In this document: positions 27,265 to 37,224 of the stretch, piece after piece | How positions within the stretch are numbered: the stretch's first letter is position 1 | How the letters are laid out: every line of letters starts with the position of its first letter | Source: Lutibacter sp. A80 | GTDB taxonomy: Bacteria; Bacteroidota; Bacteroidia; Flavobacteriales; Flavobacteriaceae | Direction of reading: 5' to 3' | Length of the DNA stretch: 64,000 nucleotides | Assembly (NCBI RefSeq): GCF_022429645.1 | Contig: NZ_CP092480.1 | Location: forward strand, 647,501-711,500 | Position numbers and translations under genes: made by a program | Notes under the pieces: generated by a model | Database searches by the model: none | Told to the model about the DNA's origin: nothing | Seen by the model: only the letters and a program-made list of their open reading frames with translations

Positions 27265-27785
27265 ACTGACTTTTTATTTAAATATAATTTCATCATTATG
27301 CCAATCTGTCTATCATTTCCAAGTTTAAAAATAAGGTTATCATCTGCTATAAATCCATTTTTTTCATAAAAACGGATTGCTCTTGGGTTTTGCTCCCAAA
27401 CACTTAACCAAACATAATCGGTATTTTTCTCTTTTGCTAATTTAATTGCTTTATCGCAAAAAATTTGTCCTACTTTTTTACCATAAAATTCTTTCAACAC
27501 ATAAATTCGTTCTATTTCAAGTCCGTTTTTAGATTTAAAATTAGTTTGAGATGTTCCGGTGTTAACTTTTAAATATCCAATTGTTTTTTTTTCATATTTA
27601 GCAAAGTAGAATTCTGAATTTTTATCATTTAGTTGAGATTTTAATTTGTCTATTGAAAATGCTTTTTTTAAATATTCAGACAAATTTTCTTCACTGTTTT
27701 TTGATGCATAAGTCTCTACAAAAGTGCGTTCAGCTATTGCTTTCAATTTTTCAATATCGTGAATTGTTCCTTTTTCTATTTCCAT
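27252..27785 (-). CDS. GNAT-family N-acetyltransferase
   Basis: The 177-residue protein is a GNAT enzyme of the PaiA/spermidine-acetyltransferase-like type. It has IERIYVLKEFYGKKVGQIFCDKAI containing the acetyl-CoA loop, and VWLSVWEQNPRAIRFYEKNGF toward the C-terminus. Substrate not known. Its last codons and TAA lie inside the GTTAGCT border of the adjacent repeat, giving the C-terminus SVANT. Other genes of the mosaic have the same kind of borrowed ending. Confidence 0.88.
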   Translation of the reverse strand: MEIEKGTIHDIEKLKAIAERTFVETYASKNSEENLSEYLKKAFSIDKLKSQLNDKNSEFYFAKYEKKTIGYLKVNTGTSQTNFKSKNGLEIERIYVLKEFYGKKVGQIFCDKAIKLAKEKNTDYVWLSVWEQNPRAIRFYEKNGFIADDNLIFKLGNDRQIGIMMKLYLNKKSVANT

Positions 27786-27809
27786 TATTTTTTTTCTTCA
27801 GCTTTATTC

Positions 27810-27914
27810 GTAACAATATAAAATAAGCGTCTTTTAATTTTGGTTTGACAGCAACTTTAGCAATTTCGAGTGGATGTAAACGTAGTTAAATCCTTTATAA
27901 TTATAATGTTAGAA
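27810..27914 (-). repeat. attC-like element, family C
   Basis: Starts GTAACAATATA, ends ATAATGTTAGA. Shares AACTTTAGCAATTTCGAGTGGAT and ACGTAGT...ATCC with the element at 22.46 kb, more degenerate. Confidence 0.55.
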
Positions 27915-27925
27915 GTCCTATTTTT

Positions 27926-28393
27926 TCAATCCCATAAATTTGGTCTATCAATATTCATTGCTCTTAAATACGACAGGAATTGACCGGCGTGAACAGATTC
28001 GTGATATCCAATCCGTAGCAAATAGTTTACAAGAATTTTCTTACTTCCATTTCCTGGGTGAACTATTTCCGTTTGGTTTAAATCATTATCAGAAAATTGT
28101 TGAATACTTTCTAAAAATGTTTCTCTAAAAGGCTTAGCAAATTCAAGTTCCTCTTTTAGATTTGTAAATGGTCGGTTTTTCCAAGGTGTTTTATAATTTG
28201 TCATATCTCCTTGGTTAATAATAATATTCCACCCATAATCAGCCTCCAAAACGTGACGTATCATTTCTGATGCACTCATTGCTTTTGCGTCAGGTTTCCA
28301 ATTATAATATATTTCAGGTAGTCCATTCCAAAGTTTTATACTTCTTTTTCTAATTTCTTTAAAATTTAAAATTATAAGTTCAGATTGGTTCAT
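27926..28393 (-). CDS. DinB-family protein
   Basis: The 155-residue helical-bundle protein has the DinB/YfiT metal-binding histidine triad: His47 in EMIRHVLEAD, and His131 and His135 in YHESVHAGQ. The family includes thiol transferases (bacillithiol or mycothiol S-transferase-like) and proteins of unknown function. It is a single-gene unit; the 5' side has a degenerate repeat and the 3' side the family C element. Confidence 0.88.
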   Translation of the reverse strand: MNQSELIILNFKEIRKRSIKLWNGLPEIYYNWKPDAKAMSASEMIRHVLEADYGWNIIINQGDMTNYKTPWKNRPFTNLKEELEFAKPFRETFLESIQQFSDNDLNQTEIVHPGNGSKKILVNYLLRIGYHESVHAGQFLSYLRAMNIDRPNLWD

Positions 28394-28404
28394 TTTCTTT
28401 TTTT

Positions 28405-28590
28405 AGAGCATATGGTTTTACAGTACAAACAAGATGTTTTACAAGATTTAATTGTGTGTTTTAAGCATTAAATTTAATAAATAATTACTGATCAATAAAA
28501 TTTATAAGGACTTTAAGCACTAAGCAAAAAGCAAACAATAAATTATTTACTTTGTAGCTTAGTGAAATTATTTTAGCATAAATGTAGGTA
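28405..28590 (-). repeat. Degenerate attC-like element
   Basis: Contains ACAAGATTTAATTGTGTGTTTTAAGC, ATTTAATAAATAATTACTGA and AGCAATAA-like blocks related to the elements at 45.84 and 63.49 kb, but the ends are not well defined. Confidence 0.4.
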
Positions 28591-28592
28591 GT

Positions 28593-29246
28593 TTATTTTG
28601 AGAGGTTTTTCAAGGCTTCGATTATCTCATCAGGTTCTGAACGAGTTCTATAATCTATATTCACATAATTCCATTTCACAATTCCATCGCTTCCAAGTAC
28701 AAAAGTAGCTGGAATTGGTAATACATTATTATTTCCGTTATTAATTTTTTTTAAATCAAGGTTGCGATCTACTCGCATGTGCTCCAATAAAAATTCTGGA
28801 ACTTCCCAAGCAACTCCATATTGCGAAGCTACTTTTGCATTTTGATCAGACAATACAATAAATTCCATTTCATTAATTTCATTTTTTGTCATTGATGAGT
28901 CAGGTACTTCTGGACTTATGGCAACCAGAGTAGCTCCAAGTTTTTGAATCTCTTTTAACTTGTTTTGTAAAGCGCGTAATTGAAGATTGCAATAAGGGCA
29001 CCAACTACCACGATAAAATGTAATAACTACTGGACCTTTTCTTAATAAATCTAATAGTTCTATTTGTTTCGATAAAGGGTTCGGCAACTTAAAAATTGGT
29101 GCTTTTTCACCAACTTTAATTGCATTTTTTCCTTTTTCAAAAGCTTTTGCCTCATCTATTATTTCATCAACACCTTTCATAAACTCAGGGTTGTTTTTTC
29201 TTCCTAAGGCAATTTTAGCATCAGTTTGTTCTTTCAGTTTTTGCAT
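28593..29246 (-). CDS. Peroxiredoxin-like (AhpC/TSA) family protein
   Basis: The 217-residue thioredoxin-fold protein has the active-site segment SWCPYC (Cys83, Cys86) after FYRG, a feature of the peroxiredoxin-like/redoxin family rather than of classical AhpC. An N-terminal helical extension (1-45) precedes the fold. It probably reduces peroxides or disulfides in the cytoplasm, as there is no signal peptide. The next gene upstream (29.4 kb) is a DoxX membrane protein, which is often associated with redox or thiol enzymes; a shared role is possible but not shown. Confidence 0.9.
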   Translation of the reverse strand: MQKLKEQTDAKIALGRKNNPEFMKGVDEIIDEAKAFEKGKNAIKVGEKAPIFKLPNPLSKQIELLDLLRKGPVVITFYRGSWCPYCNLQLRALQNKLKEIQKLGATLVAISPEVPDSSMTKNEINEMEFIVLSDQNAKVASQYGVAWEVPEFLLEHMRVDRNLDLKKINNGNNNVLPIPATFVLGSDGIVKWNYVNIDYRTRSEPDEIIEALKNLSK

Positions 29247-29384
29247 TATATAAATTATATTTAATCTTTATGTTAATTACCTACAATGTTTAATATAAAA
29301 ATGGTTAACTTTTATACTTAAGTCGTTTTTAGCTTATAAAATGGTAAGCATTTTGAAACTCTTATTGAAGAGCTTGTATAATAA

Positions 29385-29780
29385 TTACTTAATTTTTTTA
29401 TTGTCATTTGTAAAATAGAGCAGTAAAAACAAAAACCCAATATAGGTGGCTTGTAATCCCACCAAATCCCATTTTTGAACAAAAGAGCTTCCAATTACTA
29501 AAATATTCATAAGTATAAAAGCAGCTATTATAGTTTCTCTTGTGAATTTATTGAGAAGTAAAAAAAGTCCAATAATTAATTCTGCAAATGGAATGGTATA
29601 AGCTAAAGGTGTAACCAAAAATTCGGGCAATAAGCTGTCTTGAAATGAATTTTGTATCCCTGATACAAATTTTTCGAAGTTAGGTATTCTCACCACTCCG
29701 TGGAAGAAAAAATTTATTCCGAAAGATATTCGAAATAAATGTAGTGCAATTGTTTTGTTATCTAAATTTGATATTTTCAT
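29385..29780 (-). CDS. DoxX-family membrane protein
   Basis: The 131-residue protein has four membrane helices and the DoxX elements ALHLFRISFGINFFFHGVVR near the start and PLAYTIPFAELIIGLFLLL in the middle. It lacks the glycine-rich loop of the other copy at 17.4 kb and is divergent from it. Inner-membrane location, likely redox-linked. Upstream lies a gap of over 500 bp with no genes. Confidence 0.88.
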   Translation of the reverse strand: MKISNLDNKTIALHLFRISFGINFFFHGVVRIPNFEKFVSGIQNSFQDSLLPEFLVTPLAYTIPFAELIIGLFLLLNKFTRETIIAAFILMNILVIGSSFVQKWDLVGLQATYIGFLFLLLYFTNDNKKIK

Positions 29781-30307
29781 GTTTATTGATTTATTAATTA
29801 GTATAGTTTAAATATTAAAAAATTCAAGTAAGGTTGTATGTTTACTAATATCATTTTTTGTTTAGATTTGGAAAAAAATAAAGTATCCATAAAGCCATAT
29901 TTGATGCAAATATGTGTTTTTTATTATATCTAATGGAACAATTATTCTGTAATACATCCTTTATCTTAATTTTAACACTATAAGTTAAAGACTAAGATGT
30001 TGTTTATTTTATGTAATGGTCATAAAAAATTTTCATCGTCATTTTACAAACCTTTATTATATAATTTATGCTAGTAGGTTTAAAAGCATTTTTGCAAAAC
30101 AGCTTAAATACTCAAAATTCTGATGGTTATTTTGTACTTTAATACATATTATTTATTGCAAATATATTAAAATAAATACTAGTTGGTATGTTTTTGTTTT
30201 ATCAATCCTTTCATAAATAAATTTTAAGCACACAAATTCAGATTTAAACCTACATTAAAAAGGAAAAATTAAACTTTTAAATTATGTATCTCATAAAATA
30301 ATTAATA
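29781..30307. other. AT-rich gap without recognisable genes
   Basis: This 527 bp stretch between the DoxX and AraC genes contains no convincing coding frame and no clear copy of the repeat families. It is strongly AT-biased and may be decayed sequence. Confidence 0.6.
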
Positions 30308-31195
30308 TTATCTATTTCGAAATTGTGTAGCTGTCATTCCTGTATTTCGTTTAAAAAATTGATTAAAATTAGCCACTTCATTAAAATCTAAAGCATAAGC
30401 AACTTCTGCTACAGTTTTATCCATTTGATGTAGTAGTGTTTTTGCATACAGCATTTTATAATCTATAATTACTTTTTGAGCACTTTTGCCTGTAGCTTTT
30501 TTAACACATTCTGTGAGGTAAATTGAACTTATATTCATTTGGGAAGCATATTCATTTACTGAAAAGAACTTATTGTTCCCCTTAAGAATCTGTTGTTCAA
30601 ATTTAGACATTATACTGTCAAACCTATTGGTGCTTATTATGTCTTTATTGTTTTGGGTAGCCCGCTTTACTTTATATAGTAAGATTAACAAAAGAGAACT
30701 TACAATCTCTCTGTTATGCAATGCTGTACTTCTAGATTCCTTATATAATTCTTGAGCAATGGGTAATATGGTTTTAAAGTCATCTTCAGTTATCTGATAA
30801 ATAGGAATTGTATGGATTTTGAAAAACGAAAATTCGTTTTGCAACTCATATGACTTATTTAAATTAGTGAAGATAGAAGTGTTAAAATATATAATATATC
30901 CATAGTCATTATTAGGAGGTACTACACTATAATTAATGACTTGAAAAGGGGAAACAATGGCTAAACTATTCTTTAACTCATTCATTGTTTGATTGCCAAT
31001 TTGGATATTCGTATTACTTGTATGTAGAATAGCAATCTCAAAAAAATCACGCTTATGAGGTTCCCAAAATTCATCATCGGGTACTACATGTTTCATATCA
31101 CTAGCTATTTTTCGTATAAAAAAACTGTTAGCATAATCATTTGCAGGTTGTGTATGGTTTAAAAAATATGAATTGATATCTCTAAATATTTTCAT
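30308..31195 (-). CDS. AraC-family transcriptional regulator
   Basis: The 295-residue protein has an N-terminal cupin-like sensing region (about 1-180) and a C-terminal AraC double helix-turn-helix (about 190-295). The latter includes FSVNEYASQMNISSIYLTECVKKATG and ends in VAEVAYALDFNEVANFNQFFKRNTGMTATQFR, a strong family signature. It is divergent from the MATE-RND efflux block and separated from it by 131 bp that contain paired operator-like repeats. It is therefore the likely regulator of that block. A TACTTTTG box on its own strand at 31227-31220 is a possible -7 element. Confidence 0.92.
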   Translation of the reverse strand: MKIFRDINSYFLNHTQPANDYANSFFIRKIASDMKHVVPDDEFWEPHKRDFFEIAILHTSNTNIQIGNQTMNELKNSLAIVSPFQVINYSVVPPNNDYGYIIYFNTSIFTNLNKSYELQNEFSFFKIHTIPIYQITEDDFKTILPIAQELYKESRSTALHNREIVSSLLLILLYKVKRATQNNKDIISTNRFDSIMSKFEQQILKGNNKFFSVNEYASQMNISSIYLTECVKKATGKSAQKVIIDYKMLYAKTLLHQMDKTVAEVAYALDFNEVANFNQFFKRNTGMTATQFRNR

Positions 31196-31215
31196 TTTTC
31201 ATGCTTTAAATGCGA

Positions 31216-31229
31216 TGTACAAAAGTACA
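31216..31229. promoter_or_regulatory. TGTAC-AAAA-GTACA palindrome upstream of the AraC gene
   Basis: Perfect 5+5 bp palindrome overlapping the minus-strand TACTTTTG -7 candidate; possible operator for autoregulation. Confidence 0.4.
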
Positions 31230-31275
31230 CAAAACCTAAATAATAATCTTTTTTACATAAATTATAATTCATATT

Positions 31276-31313
31276 TCTGTTTACACTGCAGGTATCTTTG
31301 CATTGTAAACAGA
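31276..31313 (+). promoter_or_regulatory. Inverted-repeat operator flanking the efflux-block promoter
   Basis: TCTGTTTACA (31276-31285) and TGTAAACAGA (31304-31313) are perfect 10 bp inverted arms separated by 18 bp. The spacer contains TATCTTTG (31293-31300), an exact TAnnTTTG -7 box, about 27 bp before the MATE start. A regulator bound here would occlude or position RNA polymerase. Confidence 0.75.
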
Positions 31314-31326
31314 TATAATACGGTGA

Positions 31327-32784
31327 ATGAGTAATTTAATACACATATTTAAAAATACAATTCTATTCTTAAAGCCTAAGAAAAATGAAGTTTCTGAAAA
31401 AAGTATGGTTACTGAGGAAAAATATTCCTTAATAAATGATTCTATACCTAAACTACTATTTGCCTTTGTTGGTCCTGCAGTTTTAGGGATGTTAATAAAT
31501 GCACTTTACAATTTTGTTGATCGTATTTTTGTTGGTCAATATGTGGGTGTTGAAGGACTATCAGCAGTAACTATGGTGTTTCCGGTTACACTCTTTCAAT
31601 TTGGATTAATATTGTTGTTTGGTAGTGGTTCTGGAATTTTAATTGCCAAATACTTAGGAGAATCTCAACCTAGAAAAGCAAGTACTATTTTAGGAAACGT
31701 TATTGCATGTCTATTCTTAGTTATGTTACTTTTTACTGGACTTGGTCTTATTTATTACAAGCCCTTATTGGAGTTATTTGGAGCAAGTGGTACCTTATTA
31801 AATTTATCTGCAGATTATTTATTAGTCATAATTTTAGGATTTCCGCTTAGTTTTTTTCTGGCTTTAGAATTTACATGTAGAGCCGAAGGAAATCCAACAT
31901 TTCCTGCAAAACTTCTAGTGCTTTCTTGTGTAATAAACTTATGCTTAGATTATGTTTTTATGAAAATATTCAATTTAGGTATTCGTGGTGCTGCATTAGC
32001 CACTATAATTGCTCAGGCTACAAATGCTATCCTTTTAATTAGATATTATGCAAGTGGAAAAAGTTTAGTGAAATTGAAATGGAAGCAAATAAGACTACAA
32101 AAATCAATTATTTTTCCTGTATTGCTTGTGGGCTTAGCGCCGTTTTTAATGGATATAGCAATTAGTTTTCAGAATGTGTTAGCAAATAGTTTATTATTAA
32201 ATTCTGGAGGAACTGATGGTGTTGCGGCTATGGGAATACTATTTGGGGTAAACGTTTTTTTTATGATGATTGCTTTAGGTACTGGTGACGCAATGCAGCC
32301 TATTATAAGTTTTAACTATGGTGCAAAACGTTTTGATAGAGCACGTAAAACATTAGAACTTGCTATAAAAACAGTCGGTATAATAACCATTTTTGGTCTT
32401 TTGGTTTTGGAGTTTTTTCCAAAACAAATTACAAGTGTTTTTATAGAAAGTAATGGGAACCAAAATGTAATCGCTATTACAAAAAAGGCTTTACAAATAT
32501 TTGCTATTTCAATTCCATTTTATGCTGTTCAAATAATAATAACTAGATATTTTCAGGCGATTCAAAAGAATAAAACAGCAGCCTTTTTAGCACTACTACG
32601 CCCCATTATATTATTTATTCCAATAGCGTATTTACTAAATTATAATTATGGCTTAATAGGTATTTGGATAGCTTTTCCTATTAGTGATAGTATTGCTGCT
32701 TTTGTATCACTACTCTTAGTAAAAAAATATACAGTAAACGCACAAACACAAATTAGAAAAAATCTATCTATAAATTCAACCTAA
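31327..32784 (+). CDS. MATE-family multidrug efflux transporter
   Basis: The 485-residue protein has a 50-residue charged N-terminus and then about 12 membrane helices in two homologous halves. The MATE-type segment LINALYNFVDRIFVGQYVGVEGLSA is in the first half and TGDAMQPIISFNYGAKRFDRARKT in the second. It resembles the MepA/NorM-like Na+ or H+ coupled drug exporters. It heads a plus-strand block with an RND tripartite pump, with gaps of 98, 10 and 9 bp, so one regulator may control two exporter classes. Confidence 0.92.
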   Translation: MSNLIHIFKNTILFLKPKKNEVSEKSMVTEEKYSLINDSIPKLLFAFVGPAVLGMLINALYNFVDRIFVGQYVGVEGLSAVTMVFPVTLFQFGLILLFGSGSGILIAKYLGESQPRKASTILGNVIACLFLVMLLFTGLGLIYYKPLLELFGASGTLLNLSADYLLVIILGFPLSFFLALEFTCRAEGNPTFPAKLLVLSCVINLCLDYVFMKIFNLGIRGAALATIIAQATNAILLIRYYASGKSLVKLKWKQIRLQKSIIFPVLLVGLAPFLMDIAISFQNVLANSLLLNSGGTDGVAAMGILFGVNVFFMMIALGTGDAMQPIISFNYGAKRFDRARKTLELAIKTVGIITIFGLLVLEFFPKQITSVFIESNGNQNVIAITKKALQIFAISIPFYAVQIIITRYFQAIQKNKTAAFLALLRPIILFIPIAYLLNYNYGLIGIWIAFPISDSIAAFVSLLLVKKYTVNAQTQIRKNLSINST

Positions 32785-32882
32785 ATTTAGATGTGTTATT
32801 CGAATTCATTTATTCCACTTTAACTACTATTTATTAAAAATAGATTTTTACAATTCCAATTAAAATAACAAATAAACAGAAT

Positions 32883-34055
32883 ATGAAATATCAAAAAATT
32901 AACATACAGAACTATTGCTATTTATTGTTCATAGCTATATTATTTACATCGTGTAATAATGAAAGAAAGCCAGAATTTGGTAGCGGTGTAGAAAACTACA
33001 AGGTATTGACCGTAGCAAAAAAAGACATAGAACTTTACAGAGAATTTCCAGTAACCATTGAAGGTACTGAAAACATTCAAATTTTCCCAAAAGTAGAAGG
33101 TTTTATAGAAAAAGTACATGTAGATGAAGGTGAATATGTACAAAAAGGTCAACTACTTTTTTCATTAAATGCCCCTGAATACGCACAAGAACTTTTAAGT
33201 ACAAAGGCAGCTGTTAGCAGTGCAAAAGCCAATGTTAGTTCTGCACAGGTTAATGTAGAGAAAGCAAAGCCATTAGTGGAGAGAGAAATTATTAGCAAGT
33301 TCGAATTAACTTCTACCGAGAACTCCCTTACAGCAGCAAAAGCAGTTTTAGAACAAGCACAAGCCAATTATTCTAATGCACAAACGAACTTTAATTATAC
33401 TAAAATTAAGGCACCTGTTTCGGGTTATATTGGTTCGTTACCTTATAAACTAGGAAGTTTGGTTAATAGTAATATTACAGAGCCATTAACCACAGTTTCT
33501 AATATTAAACAGGTATATGCATATTTTTCGATTAACGAAAAAACGTACTTAGAATTTACAAAAGAAGGCTTATTAAAAAGTATGAATGAGGTCTCTCTAT
33601 TACTTCCAGATTATACAGCTTTCAATCAGAAAGGAAAAATTCAAACTGTTAGTGGGCAAGTAGACGAAGAAACCGGTTCGTTTAATGTTCGTGCTATTTT
33701 TAACAACCCAGATAATTTATTAAGAACGGGTAATAGTGCTACCATACAACTACCCAGAACAATTGAAGGTGCTTATTTAATTCCACAATCTGCTACTTAC
33801 GAAATACAGGGTGGCGTTTATGTGTATTTGGTAAACGACCAATCTCAAGTTCAATCTAAAAAAATTACGGTAACCGCAACAAATTCAGGACAAGCGTACA
33901 TTGTTACAGCAGGACTTAAAGATGGCGACCAAGTAGTTCTTGAAGGTATTTCTGGCTTATCTAGTGGTAAAGAAATAAAACCAGTTAAAGTAAAAGAAAG
34001 TGATATAAAAGCTTTAAAGCAAATCACCAAAAAAGTAACATCTACTAACCAATAA
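32883..34055 (+). CDS. RND efflux periplasmic adaptor lipoprotein
   Basis: The 390-residue protein is an HlyD/AcrA-like membrane fusion protein with a lipoprotein signal (LLFIAILFTSC, cysteine near residue 24). The lipoyl halves VEGFIEKVHVDEGEYVQKGQ and KIKAPVSGYIGSLPYKLGSL flank a coiled-coil hairpin rich in Ala, Val and Lys. Beta-barrel and membrane-proximal domains follow. It couples the RND pump to the outer-membrane factor; both are encoded directly downstream (10 and 9 bp gaps). Confidence 0.93.
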   Translation: MKYQKINIQNYCYLLFIAILFTSCNNERKPEFGSGVENYKVLTVAKKDIELYREFPVTIEGTENIQIFPKVEGFIEKVHVDEGEYVQKGQLLFSLNAPEYAQELLSTKAAVSSAKANVSSAQVNVEKAKPLVEREIISKFELTSTENSLTAAKAVLEQAQANYSNAQTNFNYTKIKAPVSGYIGSLPYKLGSLVNSNITEPLTTVSNIKQVYAYFSINEKTYLEFTKEGLLKSMNEVSLLLPDYTAFNQKGKIQTVSGQVDEETGSFNVRAIFNNPDNLLRTGNSATIQLPRTIEGAYLIPQSATYEIQGGVYVYLVNDQSQVQSKKITVTATNSGQAYIVTAGLKDGDQVVLEGISGLSSGKEIKPVKVKESDIKALKQITKKVTSTNQ

Positions 34056-34065
34056 AATAGAAATT

Positions 34066-37000
34066 ATGTTTAATAAATTTATAAAACGACCGGTGCTTTC
34101 GGCGGTAATTTCTATTATCATTTTGATTTTAGGAGTTATCGGAATAACCACATTACCAGTATCTCAATATCCTGATATTGCACCACCAACTGTACAAGTC
34201 TCTGCTTCTTACGATGGTGCTAATGCAGAAGCGGTATTAAATAGTGTTATCGTTCCTTTAGAAGAAGCTATTAATGGTGTAGAGGGCATGACCTATATGA
34301 CTTCTACAGCAACTAGCGGTTCTGCTAGTATAACAGTATATTTTGAATTAGGTACCGACCCTGATATTGCAGCAGTAAATGTTCAAAATAGTGTGTCTAC
34401 TGCTACAAATTTATTGCCTTCAGAGGTTACACAATCTGGTGTTACTACAAAAAAACAACAAAGTAGTAATGTACTTATTTTTGGGCTATACAGTGAAAAT
34501 GAAAATTATGATGAAGAATTTATCCAGAATTATGCCGAAATCAATCTCGTACCCGTATTAAAAAGGGTAGATGGTGTTGGTAGTGCCCAAGCTTTTGGAG
34601 CTAAGGATTACAGTATGCGTATTTGGCTAAAGGCAAATATTATGGCAAACTATGGTTTAGTTCCATCCGATATCACCATAGCACTTAACGATCAAAACCT
34701 AGAAGCTGCACCAGGTGAATTAGGTTTGCAAGGAAATCAAGCATATCAATACACTTTAAAATACAAGGGTAAACTGCAAAACGCTACAGATTTTGAAGAA
34801 ATCATTATCAAGACTACAGATGATGGACGTATTCTACGCTTAAAGGATGTGGCCAGAGTTGAATTAGGGTCACAATCGTACAGTACGGATACATTTATAA
34901 ATGGTAACCCAGGTATTGGTGTTGCCATCGCACAATCTGCAGGATCTAATGCACAAGATGTTGTAGAACAATCGATTGAAATATTACAAGAAGCTTCCAA
35001 AAACTTCCCTGAAGGTGTAAAGTATACCGAAATGGTAAATGCCAACGACTTTTTAGATGCATCTATTGATAAGGTAATTCGCACTTTAATCGAGGCTTTT
35101 ATACTGGTTTTTATTGTTGTATTTATCTTTTTACAAGATTGGCGTTCTACTTTAATTCCTGCTATTTCAGTACCTGTGGCTATTGTAGGGACTTTCTTTT
35201 TCTTAAGTTTATTTGGGTTTACCATTAATCTATTAACCTTATTTGCTCTAATGCTTGCTATTGGTATTGTGGTAGATGATGCTATTGTTGTAGTAGAAGC
35301 AGTACACGCTAAATTGGATTCTGGTTATAAATCTGCCCGAAAAGCGAGTATAGATGCTATGAGTGAAATTTCTGGGGCCATTATTTCTATTACCTTGGTT
35401 ATGGCGGCAGTATTTGTTCCAGTAACATTTATTAGTGGCTCTTCTGGGGTATTTTATCAACAGTTTGGTATAACACTTACCATTGCCATCATTTTGTCTG
35501 CCGTTAATGCATTAACCTTGAGTCCTGCCTTATGTGCATTACTATTAAAACCACACGAGGAACATAAATCAAAAAGTTATGCTCAACGTTTTTATATGGC
35601 ATTTAACGTAGGGTTTGAAAAAACCACCCATAAATATAAAAATATAGTCACATTTTTCATTCGTAAAAAGACGTTTGCTTTTGGAATCATTATTGTTTTT
35701 ATTGGTGTGTTTGCTTACCTTATGAACACTACACCAACAGGATTCGTGCCCGATGAAGATCAAGGTAGTATTTTTGCCGATGTCAGTTTACCCGCGGCAT
35801 CATCTATGGAAAGAACAGACGAAGTTTTGGATGAATTACAGAAAATCGTTGAAGATATTCCTGAAGTAAAATCGTTCTTAAGATCTACCGGTCGTGGCTT
35901 TATGAGCGGTTCTGGATCAAACTATGGTATGTTTATTTTAAAATTAAAACCTTGGGCTGAACGTATGGGAGAAGGGCAATCTGTACAAGATATCATTGGA
36001 CAGTTGTTTGCAAGAACAGCAGGTATTAAAGATGCTAGAATTATATTTTTTGCTCCACCGACTATAACTGGATTTGGTTTAAGTAACGGATTTGAGATAC
36101 AGTTGCAAGATCAAAGTGGTGGTACTGTAGATGCACTTTATGATGTTAGTCAAGATTTTATACAAGCATTAAGCAAACGACCGGAAATACAGTACGCTAA
36201 CACAACATTTGACCCAACTTTTCCGCAGTACGAAGTTATTGTAGATGTTGCTAAAACCAAGCTTGCAGGTTTAGATGTAGAAGGCGTTTTAGGTGTAATG
36301 CAAGGTTATTTAAGTGGGGTATATGCTTCAAACTTCAATAAATTTGGAAAGCAATTCCGTGTTATTTATCAGGGCGAGCCAAACTTTAGAGCCAATCTTG
36401 AAAGTTTAAATGCTATTAAAGTGAAAAAAGAAAACGGTGTTATGGCACCTATTACTGAATTTATAAGCTTAGAAAGAGTTTATGGACCACAAAGTTTAAC
36501 CCGTTTTAATCTATTTACAGCGGCAAAAATAAGTGGAGCTCCCAACTCAGGTTACAGTTCAGGTGATGCTATTAGCGCTATTGAAGAAGTAGCAGAACAA
36601 ACCTTACCAACCGGTTATGGTTATGAATATTCAGGTATCACCAGAGAAGAGATTTCAGCAGGTAGCCAAACCTTATATATATTTATATTGTCTTTTATAT
36701 TTGTTTACTTCTTTTTAAGTGCACAGTATGAAAGTTTTATACTTCCAATATGTGTATTGCTATCTGTACCAGCCGGTCTGTCTGGAGTTTTAATATTTGC
36801 AAATTTATTAGGAATTAGTAACAACATTTATATACAAATTACATTAGTTATGCTTATTGGTTTATTGGCAAAAAATGGTATTCTAATAGTAGAATTTGCT
36901 TTACAAAGAAGAAGAGGGGGAGAAACTATTCTTCAATCTGCTATAGATGGAGCCACCGTTAGATTCCGACCAATTTTAATGACGTCATTTTCATTTATTT

Positions 37001-37215
37001 TCGGATTATTTCCTTTAATAATTGCTACAGGTGCTGGGGCTGTAGGTAACCGAACAATTGGTACAGGTGCTATTGGAGGTATGTTAATTGGTACAATTTT
37101 AGGAATATTAGTTATACCAGTACTTTTTATCATCTTCCAAACACTTCAAGAAAAATTAGTTGGCATACCAAATCACTATTGGGGTGAAAATGATGAATCA
37201 ATACTTACTAAATAA
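34066..37215 (+). CDS. HAE1-type RND multidrug efflux pump
   Basis: At 1049 residues this has the normal length of AcrB/MexB. It opens with the family FIKRPVLSAVISIIILILG helix and a TLPVSQYPDIAPPTVQVSA porter-domain start. It has the two repeats of six transmembrane helices around periplasmic porter domains, with LALMLAIGIVVDDAIVVVEA (helix 4, carrying the paired acidic residues used in proton relay) near residue 400. It uses the proton gradient to expel amphiphilic compounds. Adaptor and outlet are adjacent. Confidence 0.95.
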   Translation: MFNKFIKRPVLSAVISIIILILGVIGITTLPVSQYPDIAPPTVQVSASYDGANAEAVLNSVIVPLEEAINGVEGMTYMTSTATSGSASITVYFELGTDPDIAAVNVQNSVSTATNLLPSEVTQSGVTTKKQQSSNVLIFGLYSENENYDEEFIQNYAEINLVPVLKRVDGVGSAQAFGAKDYSMRIWLKANIMANYGLVPSDITIALNDQNLEAAPGELGLQGNQAYQYTLKYKGKLQNATDFEEIIIKTTDDGRILRLKDVARVELGSQSYSTDTFINGNPGIGVAIAQSAGSNAQDVVEQSIEILQEASKNFPEGVKYTEMVNANDFLDASIDKVIRTLIEAFILVFIVVFIFLQDWRSTLIPAISVPVAIVGTFFFLSLFGFTINLLTLFALMLAIGIVVDDAIVVVEAVHAKLDSGYKSARKASIDAMSEISGAIISITLVMAAVFVPVTFISGSSGVFYQQFGITLTIAIILSAVNALTLSPALCALLLKPHEEHKSKSYAQRFYMAFNVGFEKTTHKYKNIVTFFIRKKTFAFGIIIVFIGVFAYLMNTTPTGFVPDEDQGSIFADVSLPAASSMERTDEVLDELQKIVEDIPEVKSFLRSTGRGFMSGSGSNYGMFILKLKPWAERMGEGQSVQDIIGQLFARTAGIKDARIIFFAPPTITGFGLSNGFEIQLQDQSGGTVDALYDVSQDFIQALSKRPEIQYANTTFDPTFPQYEVIVDVAKTKLAGLDVEGVLGVMQGYLSGVYASNFNKFGKQFRVIYQGEPNFRANLESLNAIKVKKENGVMAPITEFISLERVYGPQSLTRFNLFTAAKISGAPNSGYSSGDAISAIEEVAEQTLPTGYGYEYSGITREEISAGSQTLYIFILSFIFVYFFLSAQYESFILPICVLLSVPAGLSGVLIFANLLGISNNIYIQITLVMLIGLLAKNGILIVEFALQRRRGGETILQSAIDGATVRFRPILMTSFSFIFGLFPLIIATGAGAVGNRTIGTGAIGGMLIGTILGILVIPVLFIIFQTLQEKLVGIPNHYWGENDESILTK

Positions 37216-37224
37216 ATTATAAAC